In this document: positions 9,999-19,217 of the stretch, piece by piece
Position numbering within the stretch: position 1 is the first letter of the stretch
How the letters are laid out: each line of letters starts with the position of its first letter
NCBI GenBank assembly: GCA_900100475.1
Contig: FMTU01000007.1
Location: 124,001 to 188,000 of the forward strand
Reading direction: 5' to 3'
Source: Sphingobium faniae
GTDB lineage: Bacteria; Pseudomonadota; Alphaproteobacteria; Sphingomonadales; Sphingomonadaceae
Length of the DNA stretch: 64,000 bases
The notes under the pieces: generated by a model
What the model saw: the letters and a program-made list of their open reading frames with translations, nothing else
Told to the model about the DNA's origin: nothing
Database searches by the model: none
Made by a program: the position numbers and the translations under genes

Positions 9999-10901
9999 AT
10001 GACTGTTATCGGAACCAACTCTTCCGCTCTGCGCGCCACCAATTCTTCCGCGCAGGCGGGCAAAGCACTCAGCACCGCGATGGAACGCCTGTCGACCGGC
10101 AAGCGCATCAACAGCGCGAAGGACGACGCCGCCGGTCTCGCCATCGCGTCGACCATGACCGCCCAGATCCGTGGCATGACGCAGGGCATCCGCAACGCCA
10201 ATGACGGCATCTCGCTGGCGCAGACGGCGGAAGGCGCGCTCGGTGAAGTCAGCAACATGCTGCAGCGCATGCGTGAACTGACCGTTCAGGCGTCCAACGG
10301 CACCAACGATGCGGACTCGAAAAAGAACATTCAGACCGAAATCGAGCAGCTCAGCACGCAGATTGCCTCGACTATCAACAACACCAAATTCAATGGCATT
10401 CCGCTCTTCAATGGTGCGGATACGGATTTCAATGCCACAATCACCATCCAGGCTGGTGCGGGCGCGTCAGACGCGATCTCCATTAACATGGCGGATCTCA
10501 CGGCTGATGCCGTTGCAGGCCCGCCCGCTGTGCCTGCCTCGGCCATGCGCGGTATCGTAGATTTTGCGCCTGCTGCGGCTGGTGACCCCTTTGCCAAGGT
10601 CGACGTAGAGGATGCTGCCTTTGATCCCGAAACCGCTTTGGACGCCTTTGACGCGGCCCTCAAGCAGATCGACACGACCCGCGCGAACCTTGGTGCCGTC
10701 CAGAACCGCCTGGAATCGACCATCAACAATCTGACCGCGAACGTCACCAACCTGACCGACGCCCGCAGCCGGATCGAGGACGCCGATTTCTCGACGGAAA
10801 CGACCTCGCTCGCCAAGGCGCAGATCCTGAGCCAGGCTTCGACCGCGATGCTCGCTCAGGCGAACCAGAGCCAGCAGAACGTCCTGAAGCTCATCGGCTA
10901 A
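9999..10901 (+). CDS. fliC: Flagellin
   Basis: Filament subunit exported through the flagellar type III system. It has 300 residues, short for a flagellin. The conserved N-terminal D0/D1 helices ([28 protein letters not shown]) and C-terminal D1/D0 ([23 protein letters not shown] to [11 protein letters not shown]) are joined by only about 90 variable residues (140-230), so large outer domains are lacking. It is monocistronic with its own sigma28-like promoter upstream and a strong hairpin downstream. Start ATG at 9999 follows GAAAGGGAAC. Confidence 0.97.
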   Translation: MTVIGTNSSALRATNSSAQAGKALSTAMERLSTGKRINSAKDDAAGLAIASTMTAQIRGMTQGIRNANDGISLAQTAEGALGEVSNMLQRMRELTVQASNGTNDADSKKNIQTEIEQLSTQIASTINNTKFNGIPLFNGADTDFNATITIQAGAGASDAISINMADLTADAVAGPPAVPASAMRGIVDFAPAAAGDPFAKVDVEDAAFDPETALDAFDAALKQIDTTRANLGAVQNRLESTINNLTANVTNLTDARSRIEDADFSTETTSLAKAQILSQASTAMLAQANQSQQNVLKLIG

Positions 10902-11012
10902 GAATTGATCGGATGAGGTCTGGTCGCCTCATCCGCTCGACGCCAGCCCCGGCACATCAACAGTCCCCACCGTGCCGGGGCCAGCACCTTTCGATCAAAC
11001 GGCCAGCATGGA

Positions 11013-11042
11013 GAAGCCTCCGTCCCCCCGGACGGAGGCTTC
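11013..11042 (+). terminator. Hairpin terminator downstream of fliC
   Basis: Perfect 13-base-pair inverted repeat (GAAGCCTCCGTCC / GGACGGAGGCTTC) around a four-base CCCC loop, about 110 bases after the fliC stop and 60 before opgG. There is no T-run after it, so it may act as an mRNA-stabilising or bidirectional barrier rather than a textbook intrinsic terminator. Confidence 0.6.
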
Positions 11043-11100
11043 ATCGCATTTCCACGCCCTTGCCGCTTGCAAAGCGCGACGTCCTTCCCATGATGACGCC

Positions 11101-12585
11101 ATGACCATGATCGACCGGCGCGCGATGATCGCCGCCACCAGCGCCGCCATCCTCCTGCCCCGCCCGCTGCTGGCCCAGCGCAGGAACGACGCCTTTTCAT
11201 GGGACGCGCTGGTCGCCATGGCCCAGCGCCTCGCCCGCGCGCCTTACCGGGAAACGCCGCTCCACCCCGGCGCGGCCAAGGTGGACTATGACGCCCTGCA
11301 TCAGGCGCGCTTCCGGGAAGAACGCACGCTCTGGGGCGACCTGCCCGGCCATACCGGCATCCGCTTCTTTCCCCTGAGCGCCAATGCCGCCCAGCCCGTC
11401 ACCATCGCCATCGTGGAAAAAGGCCGCGCCACGCCGCTCGCCTATGATCCCGCCATGTTCGACACGCCGCCGGGCAATGCCGTGGCGGCGCTCGGTCCTG
11501 CCGCCGGTTTCGCGGGCTTCCGCATCATGAACGCGGCGCGGGACGGAGACTGGCTCTCTTTCCTGGGCGCGAGCTATTTCCGCGCGCCCGGCCCGCAAAA
11601 GCAGTTCGGCCTTTCCGCCCGCGCCATCGCGATCAACACCAGCGTCGCGGGGAAAGAGGAATTTCCCCGCTTCACCCATTTCTGGCTGGAACGCACCGGC
11701 CCCGACAGCGTCACCGTCCATGCCCTGCTGGATGGCGCGTCGATCACCGGGGCCTTCCGCTTCATCAACCGATACACGCCGCAGGACGTCCGGCAGGATG
11801 TCACCGCCGCCCTCTTCCCCCGCAGGCCCATAGAGGAACTGGGCCTCATGCCGATGACCAGCATGTTCTGGTATGATCAGGCGAACCGGACACAGGGCAC
11901 CGACTGGCGGCCGGAAATCCACGATTCCGACCTTCTCGCCATCGCCAGCGCGGACGGCACCGCGCAATGCCGCCCGCTCGTCAATCCCTCCGCCCCGCGC
12001 GTCGATGTCTTTGCCGAGCGCGACCCCGGCGGCTTCGGCCTGCTCCAGCGCGACCGCGATTTCAGCCATTATCAGGATGACGGCGTTTTCTACGACCGCC
12101 GCCCCTCGCTCTGGGCCACGCCATCGAAGAAGCTGGGCGCGGGAGAGGTGCGCCTCTACGCCTTCCCGACCGACAGCGAATATACCGACAATATCGCCGC
12201 CTACTGGACGCCCTCCGCCGCCGTCCGTCCGGGCAGGCGGATCGACGCCAGCTACCGGCTCGACTGGTCGGCGGCGCAGCGGCCCGCCTCCCCCACGGCC
12301 GCATGGGTGACGGACGTCTGGCGCGGGCGCGGCGACCAACCGGGTCACGACCGGCTGGTCATCGACTTCGCGGACGTGAAGGAGGCCAGGCCCGAAATCC
12401 GGGCCGACGCCGCCCATGGCACGATCCTCAAGACGGCCGGTTATCCCGTGCTGGGCCAGCGCGACCTCTTCCGCGTCGTGCTGGATGTCGCGCGTCAGGG
12501 CGGCGGAGCGACGGATATTCGCGTCCAGCTTCGCTCCGGCAATCGCGCCATCAGCGAATATGTGCATTATCCGCTGGGCGCCTGA
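11101..12585 (+). CDS. opgG: Periplasmic glucan biosynthesis protein, OpgG/OpgD (MdoG/MdoD) family
   Basis: Periplasmic protein for synthesis or branching of osmoregulated periplasmic glucans. It has 494 residues from the ATG at 11101, with an N-terminal signal of twin-arginine style (IDRRAMIAATSAAILLPRPLLAQ), more like OpgD than OpgG. The body has family features such as YRETPLHPGAAKVDYDALHQARFR and LGLMPMTSMFWYDQANRTQGTDWRPEIHDSDLL. It lies ten bases before opgH in an apparent operon, and both sit inside the flagellar locus. Confidence 0.92.
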   Translation: MTMIDRRAMIAATSAAILLPRPLLAQRRNDAFSWDALVAMAQRLARAPYRETPLHPGAAKVDYDALHQARFREERTLWGDLPGHTGIRFFPLSANAAQPVTIAIVEKGRATPLAYDPAMFDTPPGNAVAALGPAAGFAGFRIMNAARDGDWLSFLGASYFRAPGPQKQFGLSARAIAINTSVAGKEEFPRFTHFWLERTGPDSVTVHALLDGASITGAFRFINRYTPQDVRQDVTAALFPRRPIEELGLMPMTSMFWYDQANRTQGTDWRPEIHDSDLLAIASADGTAQCRPLVNPSAPRVDVFAERDPGGFGLLQRDRDFSHYQDDGVFYDRRPSLWATPSKKLGAGEVRLYAFPTDSEYTDNIAAYWTPSAAVRPGRRIDASYRLDWSAAQRPASPTAAWVTDVWRGRGDQPGHDRLVIDFADVKEARPEIRADAAHGTILKTAGYPVLGQRDLFRVVLDVARQGGGATDIRVQLRSGNRAISEYVHYPLGA

Positions 12586-12657
12586 TGGGCACAATTGCCG
12601 GAACAGTTAAAGGACATGGGGGGTTGTGCGTGCGGGTCAAAAGGATACGGAACTGGA

Positions 12658-14550
12658 ATGAAGGGCACGGACGGCATAAAGCCGGTGCATGAACAGCGAA
12701 AAAGCGCGTCCATGACACGGGCCTTCGAACAGGTGCCCGCGGAAATGCCGCTGGCCATGCCGGTGCAGGATTTTTCCGCCGCCCCGGAAAATGCGCCCGC
12801 GCGCCCGCTCAATATCGACCTGTGGGCGCGGCGGCTGCTCGTCGTGCTGCTCGCCCTCCTCCCCGCCTCGATGGCCGCGCATGAGATGCGGATTTCCATC
12901 GGCCTCGACGGCATTTCGTTGTGGGAAGGCATTTATCTCGCGCTGTTCATCCCGCTGTTCGCGTGGATCGCCTTCGGTTTCGCGACCAGCTTCATCGGCT
13001 TCCTGCTGCTGACCATTGGCCGGGGGCGCGGCGTCCAGCCCCGCCCGCTCCGCCCCGGCGACCCCTTGCGGGGGCAAACCGCCATCCTGCTCCCCGTCTG
13101 CAATGAGGATTTTCTCGGCGTCCTCGGCCGCCTCTCCCTCATGGAGCGGTCCCTGACGCAGGTGATGGGCGGCGAGCGTTTCGAATTTTTCATCCTGAGC
13201 GATTCCAACCCCGAAAATGGCGAGATCGAACGGAAAGCCTATCAGGCGATCCGCCACAGCTTCTCCCGCACCGTCCATTATCGCCGCCGCGCGCTCAATA
13301 TCGGACGCAAGCCCGGCAATATCGCCGAATGGGTGCAGCGTTTCGGCGGCGGCTACGACCATATGATCGTGCTGGACGCCGACAGCGTCATGAGCGGGCA
13401 GACCATGGCCCGCCTCGCCGCCGACATGGAACTGCACCCGCATCTGGGCCTCATACAGACGGTGCCGACGGTGGTCGGCGCCTCCACCCTCTTCGCCCGC
13501 TGGCAACAGTTCGCCAGCCGCCTTTTCGGCCCGATCTCGGCGGCGGGCATGATCTGGTGGGCGGGGTCCGAAGGCATGTTCTGGGGCCACAACGCCATCT
13601 TGCGGGTGCGCGCCTTCGCGCAAAGCTGCGGCCTGCCCGAACTGCCGGGCCGCGCGCCCTTTGGCGGCCATATCATGAGCCACGACATGATCGAGGCGGC
13701 GCTGCTGCGGCGGCGCGGCTGGGACGTGCACATGGTGACGGCCGACGACAGTTTCGAAGAATTTCCGCCGTCCCTTCCCGACCTCGCCACCCGCGACCGG
13801 CGCTGGTGCCAGGGCAATATCCAGCACATCCCGCTCCTCGCGAGGATCAAGGGGCTGCATCCCGTCAGCCGCTTCCAGCTGTTCGTCGGCGCATCGGCCT
13901 ATTGCACCTCGCCCTTGTGGCTGGCGCTGATCCTCGTCGTGCTGGGCGGCGCGGCGTCAGGCCTCTGGCCGCCCAGCGCCGTGCTGCCGGCCGGCAGCCT
14001 GCTGGCATTGACGGCGGTGCTGCTTTTCGGCCCGAAAATCCTCTCGATGATCTGGGCGCTCGCCGATCCCGCCCGCCGCATCGGCTTTGGCGGCGCGGCG
14101 CGGATGAGCCGGGGCGTGGCGCTCGACATCCTGCTGTCGATCCTGATGGCGCCGGTCAGCATGTTGACGCAGACCATCAACCTCTTCGGCATCCTGATGG
14201 GCCGCAAAAGCGCATGGAACGGCCAGACCCGCGACCGCGACGGCATGGCGATCACCAGCGCGATCTGGCTGTTCAAATGGCATATATTGCTGGGCGTCGG
14301 CCTGACGCTGCTGGCCATCCGGGGCAATATGTCGCTGGGATGGATGATGCCGGTGGTGGCGGGCCTGATCCTGGCCCCGCTGCTCGCCGCCGTCACCGCG
14401 CGCAAGGGACTTGGCCGCAAGGCGGATGAGCGCGGCCTCTTTCAGGTGCCCGAACCATGGTGGCGCACCCAAAGCTATCGCCCGCTGCGCTATCGCCTGA
14501 GCGTCCATGGCCAGACCATCACGCCGACCTGGCCCGCGAATGACGGTTAA
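12658..14550 (+). CDS. opgH: Glucan biosynthesis glucosyltransferase OpgH (MdoH)
   Basis: Inner-membrane GT2 glucosyltransferase that builds the beta-1,2-linked glucan backbone from UDP-glucose. From the ATG at 12658 it has 630 residues. Two N-terminal membrane helices precede the catalytic domain, which shows AILLPVCNED, the metal-binding VLDADS, a HDMIEAALLRRRGW acceptor-site segment and RDRRWCQGN (the Q/RxxRW-type motif). Several C-terminal helices follow. The frame is open from 12595 and another ATG is at 12712, so the start is uncertain. Its 3' end overlaps the convergent fliA end by four bases. Confidence 0.92.
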   Translation: MKGTDGIKPVHEQRKSASMTRAFEQVPAEMPLAMPVQDFSAAPENAPARPLNIDLWARRLLVVLLALLPASMAAHEMRISIGLDGISLWEGIYLALFIPLFAWIAFGFATSFIGFLLLTIGRGRGVQPRPLRPGDPLRGQTAILLPVCNEDFLGVLGRLSLMERSLTQVMGGERFEFFILSDSNPENGEIERKAYQAIRHSFSRTVHYRRRALNIGRKPGNIAEWVQRFGGGYDHMIVLDADSVMSGQTMARLAADMELHPHLGLIQTVPTVVGASTLFARWQQFASRLFGPISAAGMIWWAGSEGMFWGHNAILRVRAFAQSCGLPELPGRAPFGGHIMSHDMIEAALLRRRGWDVHMVTADDSFEEFPPSLPDLATRDRRWCQGNIQHIPLLARIKGLHPVSRFQLFVGASAYCTSPLWLALILVVLGGAASGLWPPSAVLPAGSLLALTAVLLFGPKILSMIWALADPARRIGFGGAARMSRGVALDILLSILMAPVSMLTQTINLFGILMGRKSAWNGQTRDRDGMAITSAIWLFKWHILLGVGLTLLAIRGNMSLGWMMPVVAGLILAPLLAAVTARKGLGRKADERGLFQVPEPWWRTQSYRPLRYRLSVHGQTITPTWPANDG

Positions 14551-15284
14551 TCCCAATCCTTGAGTTTCTCGCGCAGCTTGTCGAGCGCGGCTTTCTTGAT
14601 CTGGCACACGCGGGCCGCGCCGATATCCAGCACCTGCCCGATCTCTTCCAGATTCAGTTCCTCGACGAAATAGAGTTGCAGCACCAGCCCCTCGCGCTGC
14701 GGCAGTTCTCCGATATATTGCGCCATCGCGGCTTTCAGCGACTCCCGCTCCATCACATCGTCGGCGCGGTCCTCGACATCGGCGAACCACATGGACTGGT
14801 CGGAATAAACCTCCTCGATGCTGCTATGCTGCGCCATCTCCGCGCCGTCGGCGATTGCTCGATAGGCGGCGGCGTCCAGCCCCATCTCCTGCGCCATCTC
14901 CGCCTCGCCCACAGCACGACCCAGCCGCTGCTCCAGCTTGCGCCGCACGCCCGCCAGTTCCTTGCGCCGCGCCATGGCGGAACGGCACAGCGTCGCCTGC
15001 CGCCGCAAATGGTCGATCATCGCCCCCCGGACGCGTATCTGCGCGTAAGAGGCGAAACCCAATCCCCGGTCCTCGAACCCGTTGGCCGCCTCCACCAGCG
15101 CCACCATCCCGATCTGGAGCAAGTCCTCGATCTCGATGGCGCTCGATACGCGGCCATGCACATGCCAGGCGATCTTGCGGACCAGCGGCATATATTGCCG
15201 CGCCAGCCGCTCCGGCGAATGGGCTGTCCCGCGCCGCCCGTAAGTAAGGACGTCCGATCCGGCGGTGACTTTGCTCATATACAT
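14547..15284 (-). CDS. fliA: RNA polymerase sigma factor for flagellar genes, FliA (sigma28)
   Basis: Alternative sigma factor directing late flagellar genes, held in check by FlgM. It has 245 residues. Region 2 is LARQYMPLVRKIAWHVHGRV, then EIEDLLQIGMVALVEAANGFED and FASYAQIRVRGAMIDHLRR. Region 4 includes LPQREGLVLQLYFVEELNLEEIGQVL and the recognition helix ARVCQIKKAALDKL. It follows flhA by 13 bases on the minus strand and so is likely co-transcribed with it from the sigma54 element at 18282. Three candidate targets (fliC, motA, flgM) lie in the window. Confidence 0.96.
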   Translation of the reverse strand: MYMSKVTAGSDVLTYGRRGTAHSPERLARQYMPLVRKIAWHVHGRVSSAIEIEDLLQIGMVALVEAANGFEDRGLGFASYAQIRVRGAMIDHLRRQATLCRSAMARRKELAGVRRKLEQRLGRAVGEAEMAQEMGLDAAAYRAIADGAEMAQHSSIEEVYSDQSMWFADVEDRADDVMERESLKAAMAQYIGELPQREGLVLQLYFVEELNLEEIGQVLDIGAARVCQIKKAALDKLREKLKDWD

Positions 15285-15297
15285 GGATCAAGCCTCC

Positions 15298-17418
15298 TCA
15301 AGCGACCCGCTCGCGGGCGGGCGCGGGATCATGGCGCGGGATGGGCCGTTGCTCGCCGCCGACCACGGCCGCGACCTCGACCCCCTTGCCATCGGGAATT
15401 TCCAGGAAGGACAGCACCGGCGTCTCTGGCAGATGCGGCTTGAACAGCCGCGCCAGCGCCCGACGCGCCACCGGCGACGTCACGATGGCGAAATTGCGCG
15501 CCTGCCCCAGCAAGGGCCGCGCCGCCTGCACCACTGCTTCGATGATGCGGTTGGCGAGCGCCGGTTCGATGGGGTGCTTCGCGTCCCCCGCGACCCGCAT
15601 CGCCTGCGCCAGCAACGCCTCCAGATCGCCGTCCAGCGTAATGACCGGCAGCGGCATCTTCACCGGCACCAGCCCCTGAATGATGAGCGCTCCAATCCGC
15701 TGCCGCACCGCTTCTACAAGCTGTTCGTGGCTCATGTCGGGTCGCGCGGCATCGACCATCGCCTCGCAGATGCGGCGGAAGTCCTTGAGCGCGATCCCCT
15801 CCGACAGCAGCGCGCGGCACAGCGCCGAAATCTGCGTGAGGCTGAGCAGCCCCGGCGTCAACCCGTCCACCAGTTGCGGCGCGGCGTCCTTGAGGGTGTC
15901 GAGCAGCTTGCGCGCATCGTCCAGCCCGAACATCTCGCTCGCATTCATGGCGATGAGTTGATTGAGGTGCGTCGCCACCACCGTCGGCGGATCGACCACG
16001 GTATAGCCCGCAATCACCGCTTCGCTGCGCCGGGCGGGCGAAATCCATACGGCGTCCAGCCCGAAGGTCGGGTCCTTCGCCTCGCGCCCCGGAACCGTGG
16101 CTTCCAGCGCGCCGCTGTCCAGCGCGAGCAGATCTTCGGGCCAGACTTCATCCTCGCACACGATCACCCCCGCAATGGTGATGCGATATTGATTGGGTTC
16201 CAGCGACAGATTGTCCTTCACCCGCACCATCGGCACGACGAAGCCCAGTTCCTTGGAAAGCTGCCGCCGGATGCCGGTGATCCGCGCCATCAGCGGCGCG
16301 CCCTTGCGTTCATCGACCAGGCCAATCAGGCCATAGCCGATCTCCAGCCCCAAAATCGCGCCGTCCGACACGTCGTCCCATTCGATCGCCGCCGGATTGA
16401 CGGGTGCAGGAGCCGGGGCCGGTTCCGCCGCCTTGCGCTGGCTCGCCTTGCGAAGCTGCCATGCGATGAAGCCGGCCACCGCCGCGGCGGGGAGGATAAT
16501 CATATGCGGCATCCCCGGCAGCACGCCAAGGAAACCCAGAATCGCCGCCACCGGTCCCCATGCCCGGCCCGAACCGAACTGGCTGGTGATCTGGCCGCCC
16601 AGATCCTGCTCGCTGCCGACGCGGGTGACGATCGCCGCCGCCGCGATGGAAAGCAGCAACGCGGGGATCTGCGCCACCAGCGCATCGCCAATGGCAAGGA
16701 CGATATAAGTCTGCGCCGCGTCGCTCATCGTCAGGCCGTGGCTGACCACGCCCAATATGATGCCGCCCACGATGTTGATGACCAGAATCAGGATACCCGC
16801 GACCGCGTCGCCCTTCACGAACTTGCTCGCGCCGTCCATGGAGCCGTAGAAATCCGCCTCGGTCGCCACTTCGCGGCGGCGCGCCTTGGCTTCTTCGGGC
16901 GTCAGCAGCCCGGCATTCAGGTCCGCGTCGATCGCCATCTGCTTGCCCGGCAAAGCGTCGAGGGTGAAGCGCGCGCTGACTTCCGACACGCGCCCCGCGC
17001 CCTTGGTGATGACGACGAGGTTGATGATCATCAGGATCGCGAAGACGAAGATGCCGACGACATAATCGCCGCCGATCAGGAAATGGCCGAAGGCTTCGAT
17101 CACATGGCCCGCCGCGTCCGATCCTTCATGGCCCGACACCAGCACGACGCGCGTCGACGCGACATTGAGCGCCAACCGCAGCAGCGTCGCGAACAGCAGC
17201 ACGGTCGGGAAGCTCGAAAAATCGAGCGGCTTGGCCGCGTTCAGCGCCACCATCAGCACCGCGAGAGAAATCATGATGTTGGTGATGAACCCGATGTCCA
17301 GCATTATCGCGGGCACCGGCACCATCATGAACAGCACGACCATCAGCGTCGCGATGGGCAGCACCGCTCCCCTGGCGGTGTTCATCCAGATTTTCGTCTT
17401 GACCTGGGCGGGAGTCAT
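15298..17418 (-). CDS. flhA: Flagellar type III export gate protein FlhA
   Basis: Large inner-membrane export-gate subunit that couples the proton motive force to export. It has 706 residues with eight predicted membrane helices in the first about 340. The conserved FHIPEP-region equivalent includes RVSEVSARFTLDALPGKQMAIDADLNAGLL. A cytoplasmic domain then ends in a Pro/Glu-rich tail. It is nine bases downstream of the transglycosylase and upstream of fliA. Confidence 0.97.
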   Translation of the reverse strand: MTPAQVKTKIWMNTARGAVLPIATLMVVLFMMVPVPAIMLDIGFITNIMISLAVLMVALNAAKPLDFSSFPTVLLFATLLRLALNVASTRVVLVSGHEGSDAAGHVIEAFGHFLIGGDYVVGIFVFAILMIINLVVITKGAGRVSEVSARFTLDALPGKQMAIDADLNAGLLTPEEAKARRREVATEADFYGSMDGASKFVKGDAVAGILILVINIVGGIILGVVSHGLTMSDAAQTYIVLAIGDALVAQIPALLLSIAAAAIVTRVGSEQDLGGQITSQFGSGRAWGPVAAILGFLGVLPGMPHMIILPAAAVAGFIAWQLRKASQRKAAEPAPAPAPVNPAAIEWDDVSDGAILGLEIGYGLIGLVDERKGAPLMARITGIRRQLSKELGFVVPMVRVKDNLSLEPNQYRITIAGVIVCEDEVWPEDLLALDSGALEATVPGREAKDPTFGLDAVWISPARRSEAVIAGYTVVDPPTVVATHLNQLIAMNASEMFGLDDARKLLDTLKDAAPQLVDGLTPGLLSLTQISALCRALLSEGIALKDFRRICEAMVDAARPDMSHEQLVEAVRQRIGALIIQGLVPVKMPLPVITLDGDLEALLAQAMRVAGDAKHPIEPALANRIIEAVVQAARPLLGQARNFAIVTSPVARRALARLFKPHLPETPVLSFLEIPDGKGVEVAAVVGGEQRPIPRHDPAPARERVA

Positions 17419-17427
17419 ATCGGGCCG

Positions 17428-18246
17428 TTACCTTCCGAGGGTGGCAAGCATGAGGTAGGCGAGGCGCGCCGTCTGCGGCTGCGGCCTGACGGTGACGTCG
17501 GCCGCGCTTGCGAGGCGCTGGGTTTCGATCCGCACATAGTCGGCGGGCTGGATGGTCTTTGCGCCGGTGGGCAGCGACGTGTCGGCATAGCGGACATCGC
17601 TCCCCGGCGAATCCATGCCCTTTTGCAGCTTGGTGGCGAAGCGGCCGCGAATCTCGGCAAAGCTGCGCGCCTGGCCCTGCTTGTCGTAGAAGATCGACCG
17701 ATTGGCCCGCGCCGCCGCCGGGAACAGCGAAGCGGCGGTGGCTTGCGGCGCGCGATCATGGGTCGACAGAAACTTCGCCGCCCCGCCCACGCCAAGGAAA
17801 TGCGCCAGATAAAGATCGACCGGCTGCGCTTCGCGTCCCAGCCGCCGTTCCAGATAGGCCTTGTTGTCGGCGGCATGTTCCGCCGCCATGACCGAAGCCG
17901 TCTCCGGATGGTTGCGCAGGTCGAGTATCTGCTGCCGCAAATGGGGGTCCGACACATGATAGCGGCCATTGCTGCCCCGGCTGACCGCATCGGCGGCCCA
18001 ACCAAGGCCATATTCGCTGCCATGCTTGTCGATGACGGCGAGCCAGCTCTGGTCGATGAACTGATAAAGTCCCCGCGCGGAGGATGTCGACGCGCGCGCA
18101 TGGGGGTTGAGGCTGCTTTCGATCTTGGCCTGCCCCAGCAGATAGCCGAAATCGACGCCCGTGCGACGGCTCGCCATGGCGATCGCGTTGGTGACGCGAT
18201 TGCCGGTCGAAGCCCCCTGCACTGTGATGTCCGCAAATGCCGACAC
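17428..18246 (-). CDS. Flagellum-associated soluble lytic transglycosylase (SLT domain)
   Basis: Predicted to cut peptidoglycan so the rod can pass the cell wall. It has 272 residues. The SLT/goose-lysozyme-like core is at about 20-110, with catalytic Glu in GQAKIESSLNPHA and the downstream ARGLYQFIDQSWL. No signal peptide is evident, which suggests export through the flagellar apparatus as for other rod-associated muramidases. The FlgJ here (26958) is the short form without a muramidase domain, so this protein probably supplies that activity. It leads the flhA-fliA operon and has a strong sigma54 element upstream. Confidence 0.85.
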   Translation of the reverse strand: MSAFADITVQGASTGNRVTNAIAMASRRTGVDFGYLLGQAKIESSLNPHARASTSSARGLYQFIDQSWLAVIDKHGSEYGLGWAADAVSRGSNGRYHVSDPHLRQQILDLRNHPETASVMAAEHAADNKAYLERRLGREAQPVDLYLAHFLGVGGAAKFLSTHDRAPQATAASLFPAAARANRSIFYDKQGQARSFAEIRGRFATKLQKGMDSPGSDVRYADTSLPTGAKTIQPADYVRIETQRLASAADVTVRPQPQTARLAYLMLATLGR

Positions 18247-18281
18247 GTGAACAACCCCCTTTGCTAGCGGGGATCATTAGA

Positions 18282-18296
18282 GCAAGCCTTATGCCA
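18282..18296 (-). promoter_or_regulatory. Sigma54 (-24/-12) promoter of transglycosylase-flhA-fliA
   Basis: On the minus strand TGGCATAAGGCTTGC, matching TGGCAC-N5-TTGC with one deviation and exact GG-N10-GC spacing. It ends 36 bases before the start codon at 18246. It would place synthesis of sigma28 under sigma54 control. Confidence 0.75.
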
Positions 18297-18364
18297 ATAT
18301 TTGGTTAACGCGGCCGTAGGAAAATTCGGAGCGGTTGGGAGAAGGATGATTATTGGGTGGAAGC

Positions 18365-18447
18365 CCCCCCTCTCCCTCGCCCCATAGGGGAGAGGGTTGC
18401 GAAGACCTGGGCAGCTTGCTGCCTTGATCGTAGCTGGGTGAGGGGGA
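18365..18447. repeat. Intergenic palindromic repeat of the CCCTCTCC/GGAGAGGG type
   Basis: CCCTCTCC at 18368-18375 pairs with GGAGAGGG at 18389-18396, followed about 40 bases later by a GCTGGGTGAGGGGG block at 18433-18446. Extragenic elements of this composition are dispersed in many proteobacterial genomes. Only one copy is visible here. It lies between the flgN terminator and the transglycosylase promoter, in a 321-base gap otherwise without coding signal. Confidence 0.6.
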
Positions 18448-18515
18448 TGCTGCCTTCCAGATAGCGCGGAACCTGGCCTCTGGCCGAAACCGGCAACGGA
18501 CTTAACGACTCTGCA

Positions 18516-18542
18516 AACAAAAAAAGCGCCCGAAGGCGCCCC
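18516..18542 (-). terminator. Rho-independent terminator of flgM-flgN
   Basis: On the minus strand GCGCC-TTCG-GGCGC forms a stem with a UUCG tetraloop, followed directly by seven T residues. It lies about 26 bases after the flgN stop. This is the clearest intrinsic terminator in the flagellar locus. Confidence 0.88.
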
Positions 18543-18567
18543 ATCCATCATCTGCAAGGAAAGAAAC

Positions 18568-18876
18568 CTACCGCCCGTAAACCAGCGGCGCATTCTGCGC
18601 GCCATGGGCCGCCAGCATGTTCAGCTTCTGATTCGCCTGATCGGACAGCACCCGCGTGCGCACCCGCGCCGTTTCGAGCATCGGGGCGATAGCCTTTAGC
18701 CGGTCCGCCACCGCCGGCTCGGACCGCCACGCGCCAATGGCCCCCACCGCAGCCGCCGCCTGTCCCAGCCGCGCGCTCGCCGCGTCGATCGCGGTGGCAT
18801 CCGATCCGTCCAATGCCACCCGCAAATCCTCGCAGGCGGTCCGCAGATGGTCGAGGGCGGCAAGGCCGAGCGGCAC
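18568..18876 (-). CDS. flgN: Flagellar export chaperone FlgN-like protein
   Basis: Likely chaperone for the hook-filament junction proteins FlgK and FlgL. The best start is GTG at 18876 (GGGA about seven bases upstream), giving 102 helical residues (LGLAALDHLRTACEDLRVALDG to QKLNMLAAHGAQNAPLVYGR). The C-terminal NMLAAHG-x4-P-x-VYG pattern fits FlgN. A longer open frame upstream only shadows flgM. It follows flgM by four bases and is closed by the terminator at 18516. Confidence 0.75.
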   Translation of the reverse strand: MPLGLAALDHLRTACEDLRVALDGSDATAIDAASARLGQAAAAVGAIGAWRSEPAVADRLKAIAPMLETARVRTRVLSDQANQKLNMLAAHGAQNAPLVYGR

Positions 18877-18880
18877 GATC

Positions 18881-19159
18881 TTATCCCGCGACCGGCAGGT
18901 CGAGCGCCAGCATCCGATCGGTAATCGCCGATGGATTGACCGGATAATTGCCCGAAGCGATAGCCGCCTTGATCGCCGCGATGCGATCCATATCGACCGG
19001 CGCGCCTTCCGCCGCCATGCGCGCGGCCGGGCTGGCCGACGCCGCCGACAAAGCGGGCGCGCTGTCCGTTCCAACAGAGGGCGCCCGCGTTTTGCCGCCT
19101 TCCCGGATGCGGGAGGCTTCGACGGCGGCGCTCAGGCTCTGGCCAACTGACTTGATCAT
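18881..19159 (-). CDS. flgM: Anti-sigma28 factor FlgM
   Basis: Binds FliA until hook completion, then leaves through the export channel. It has 92 residues with a disordered Ala/Ser-rich N-terminal half. The C-terminal sigma-binding part reads VDMDRIAAIKAAIASGNYPVNPSAITDRMLALDL, the FlgM signature (I-x2-I-x4-GxY-x3-P-x2-IA-x-x-ML). It has its own sigma28-like promoter at 19191-19217, giving feedback, and is followed by flgN. Confidence 0.93.
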   Translation of the reverse strand: MIKSVGQSLSAAVEASRIREGGKTRAPSVGTDSAPALSAASASPAARMAAEGAPVDMDRIAAIKAAIASGNYPVNPSAITDRMLALDLPVAG

Positions 19160-19190
19160 GGGTTCAATCCTTCACTCGTCCCTACCGTCT

Positions 19191-19217
19191 ATAACGGACA
19201 AGTTCAAAAATCATTAA
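19191..19217 (-). promoter_or_regulatory. Sigma28-like promoter of flgM
   Basis: On the minus strand TTAA (19217-19214), 15 bases, then TCCGTTAT (19198-19191). Spacing is the same as at fliC and motA and the CCGTTAT part is identical to that of fliC. The -10 block lies about 30 bases before the flgM ATG. The -35 block deviates at one base. Confidence 0.55.

Noticed and set aside
15265..18267. A 1000-codon open frame on the plus strand opposite flhA
   Set aside because: Third-position GC bias leaves the reverse strand free of stops. The minus strand encodes clear FlhA and transglycosylase, and the plus frame is rich in His/Arg/Gln and resembles no protein.
18876..19074. 168-residue version of FlgN starting inside flgM
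   Set aside because: The N-terminal part is an Arg-rich shadow of flgM; GTG 18876 follows the flgM stop directly.
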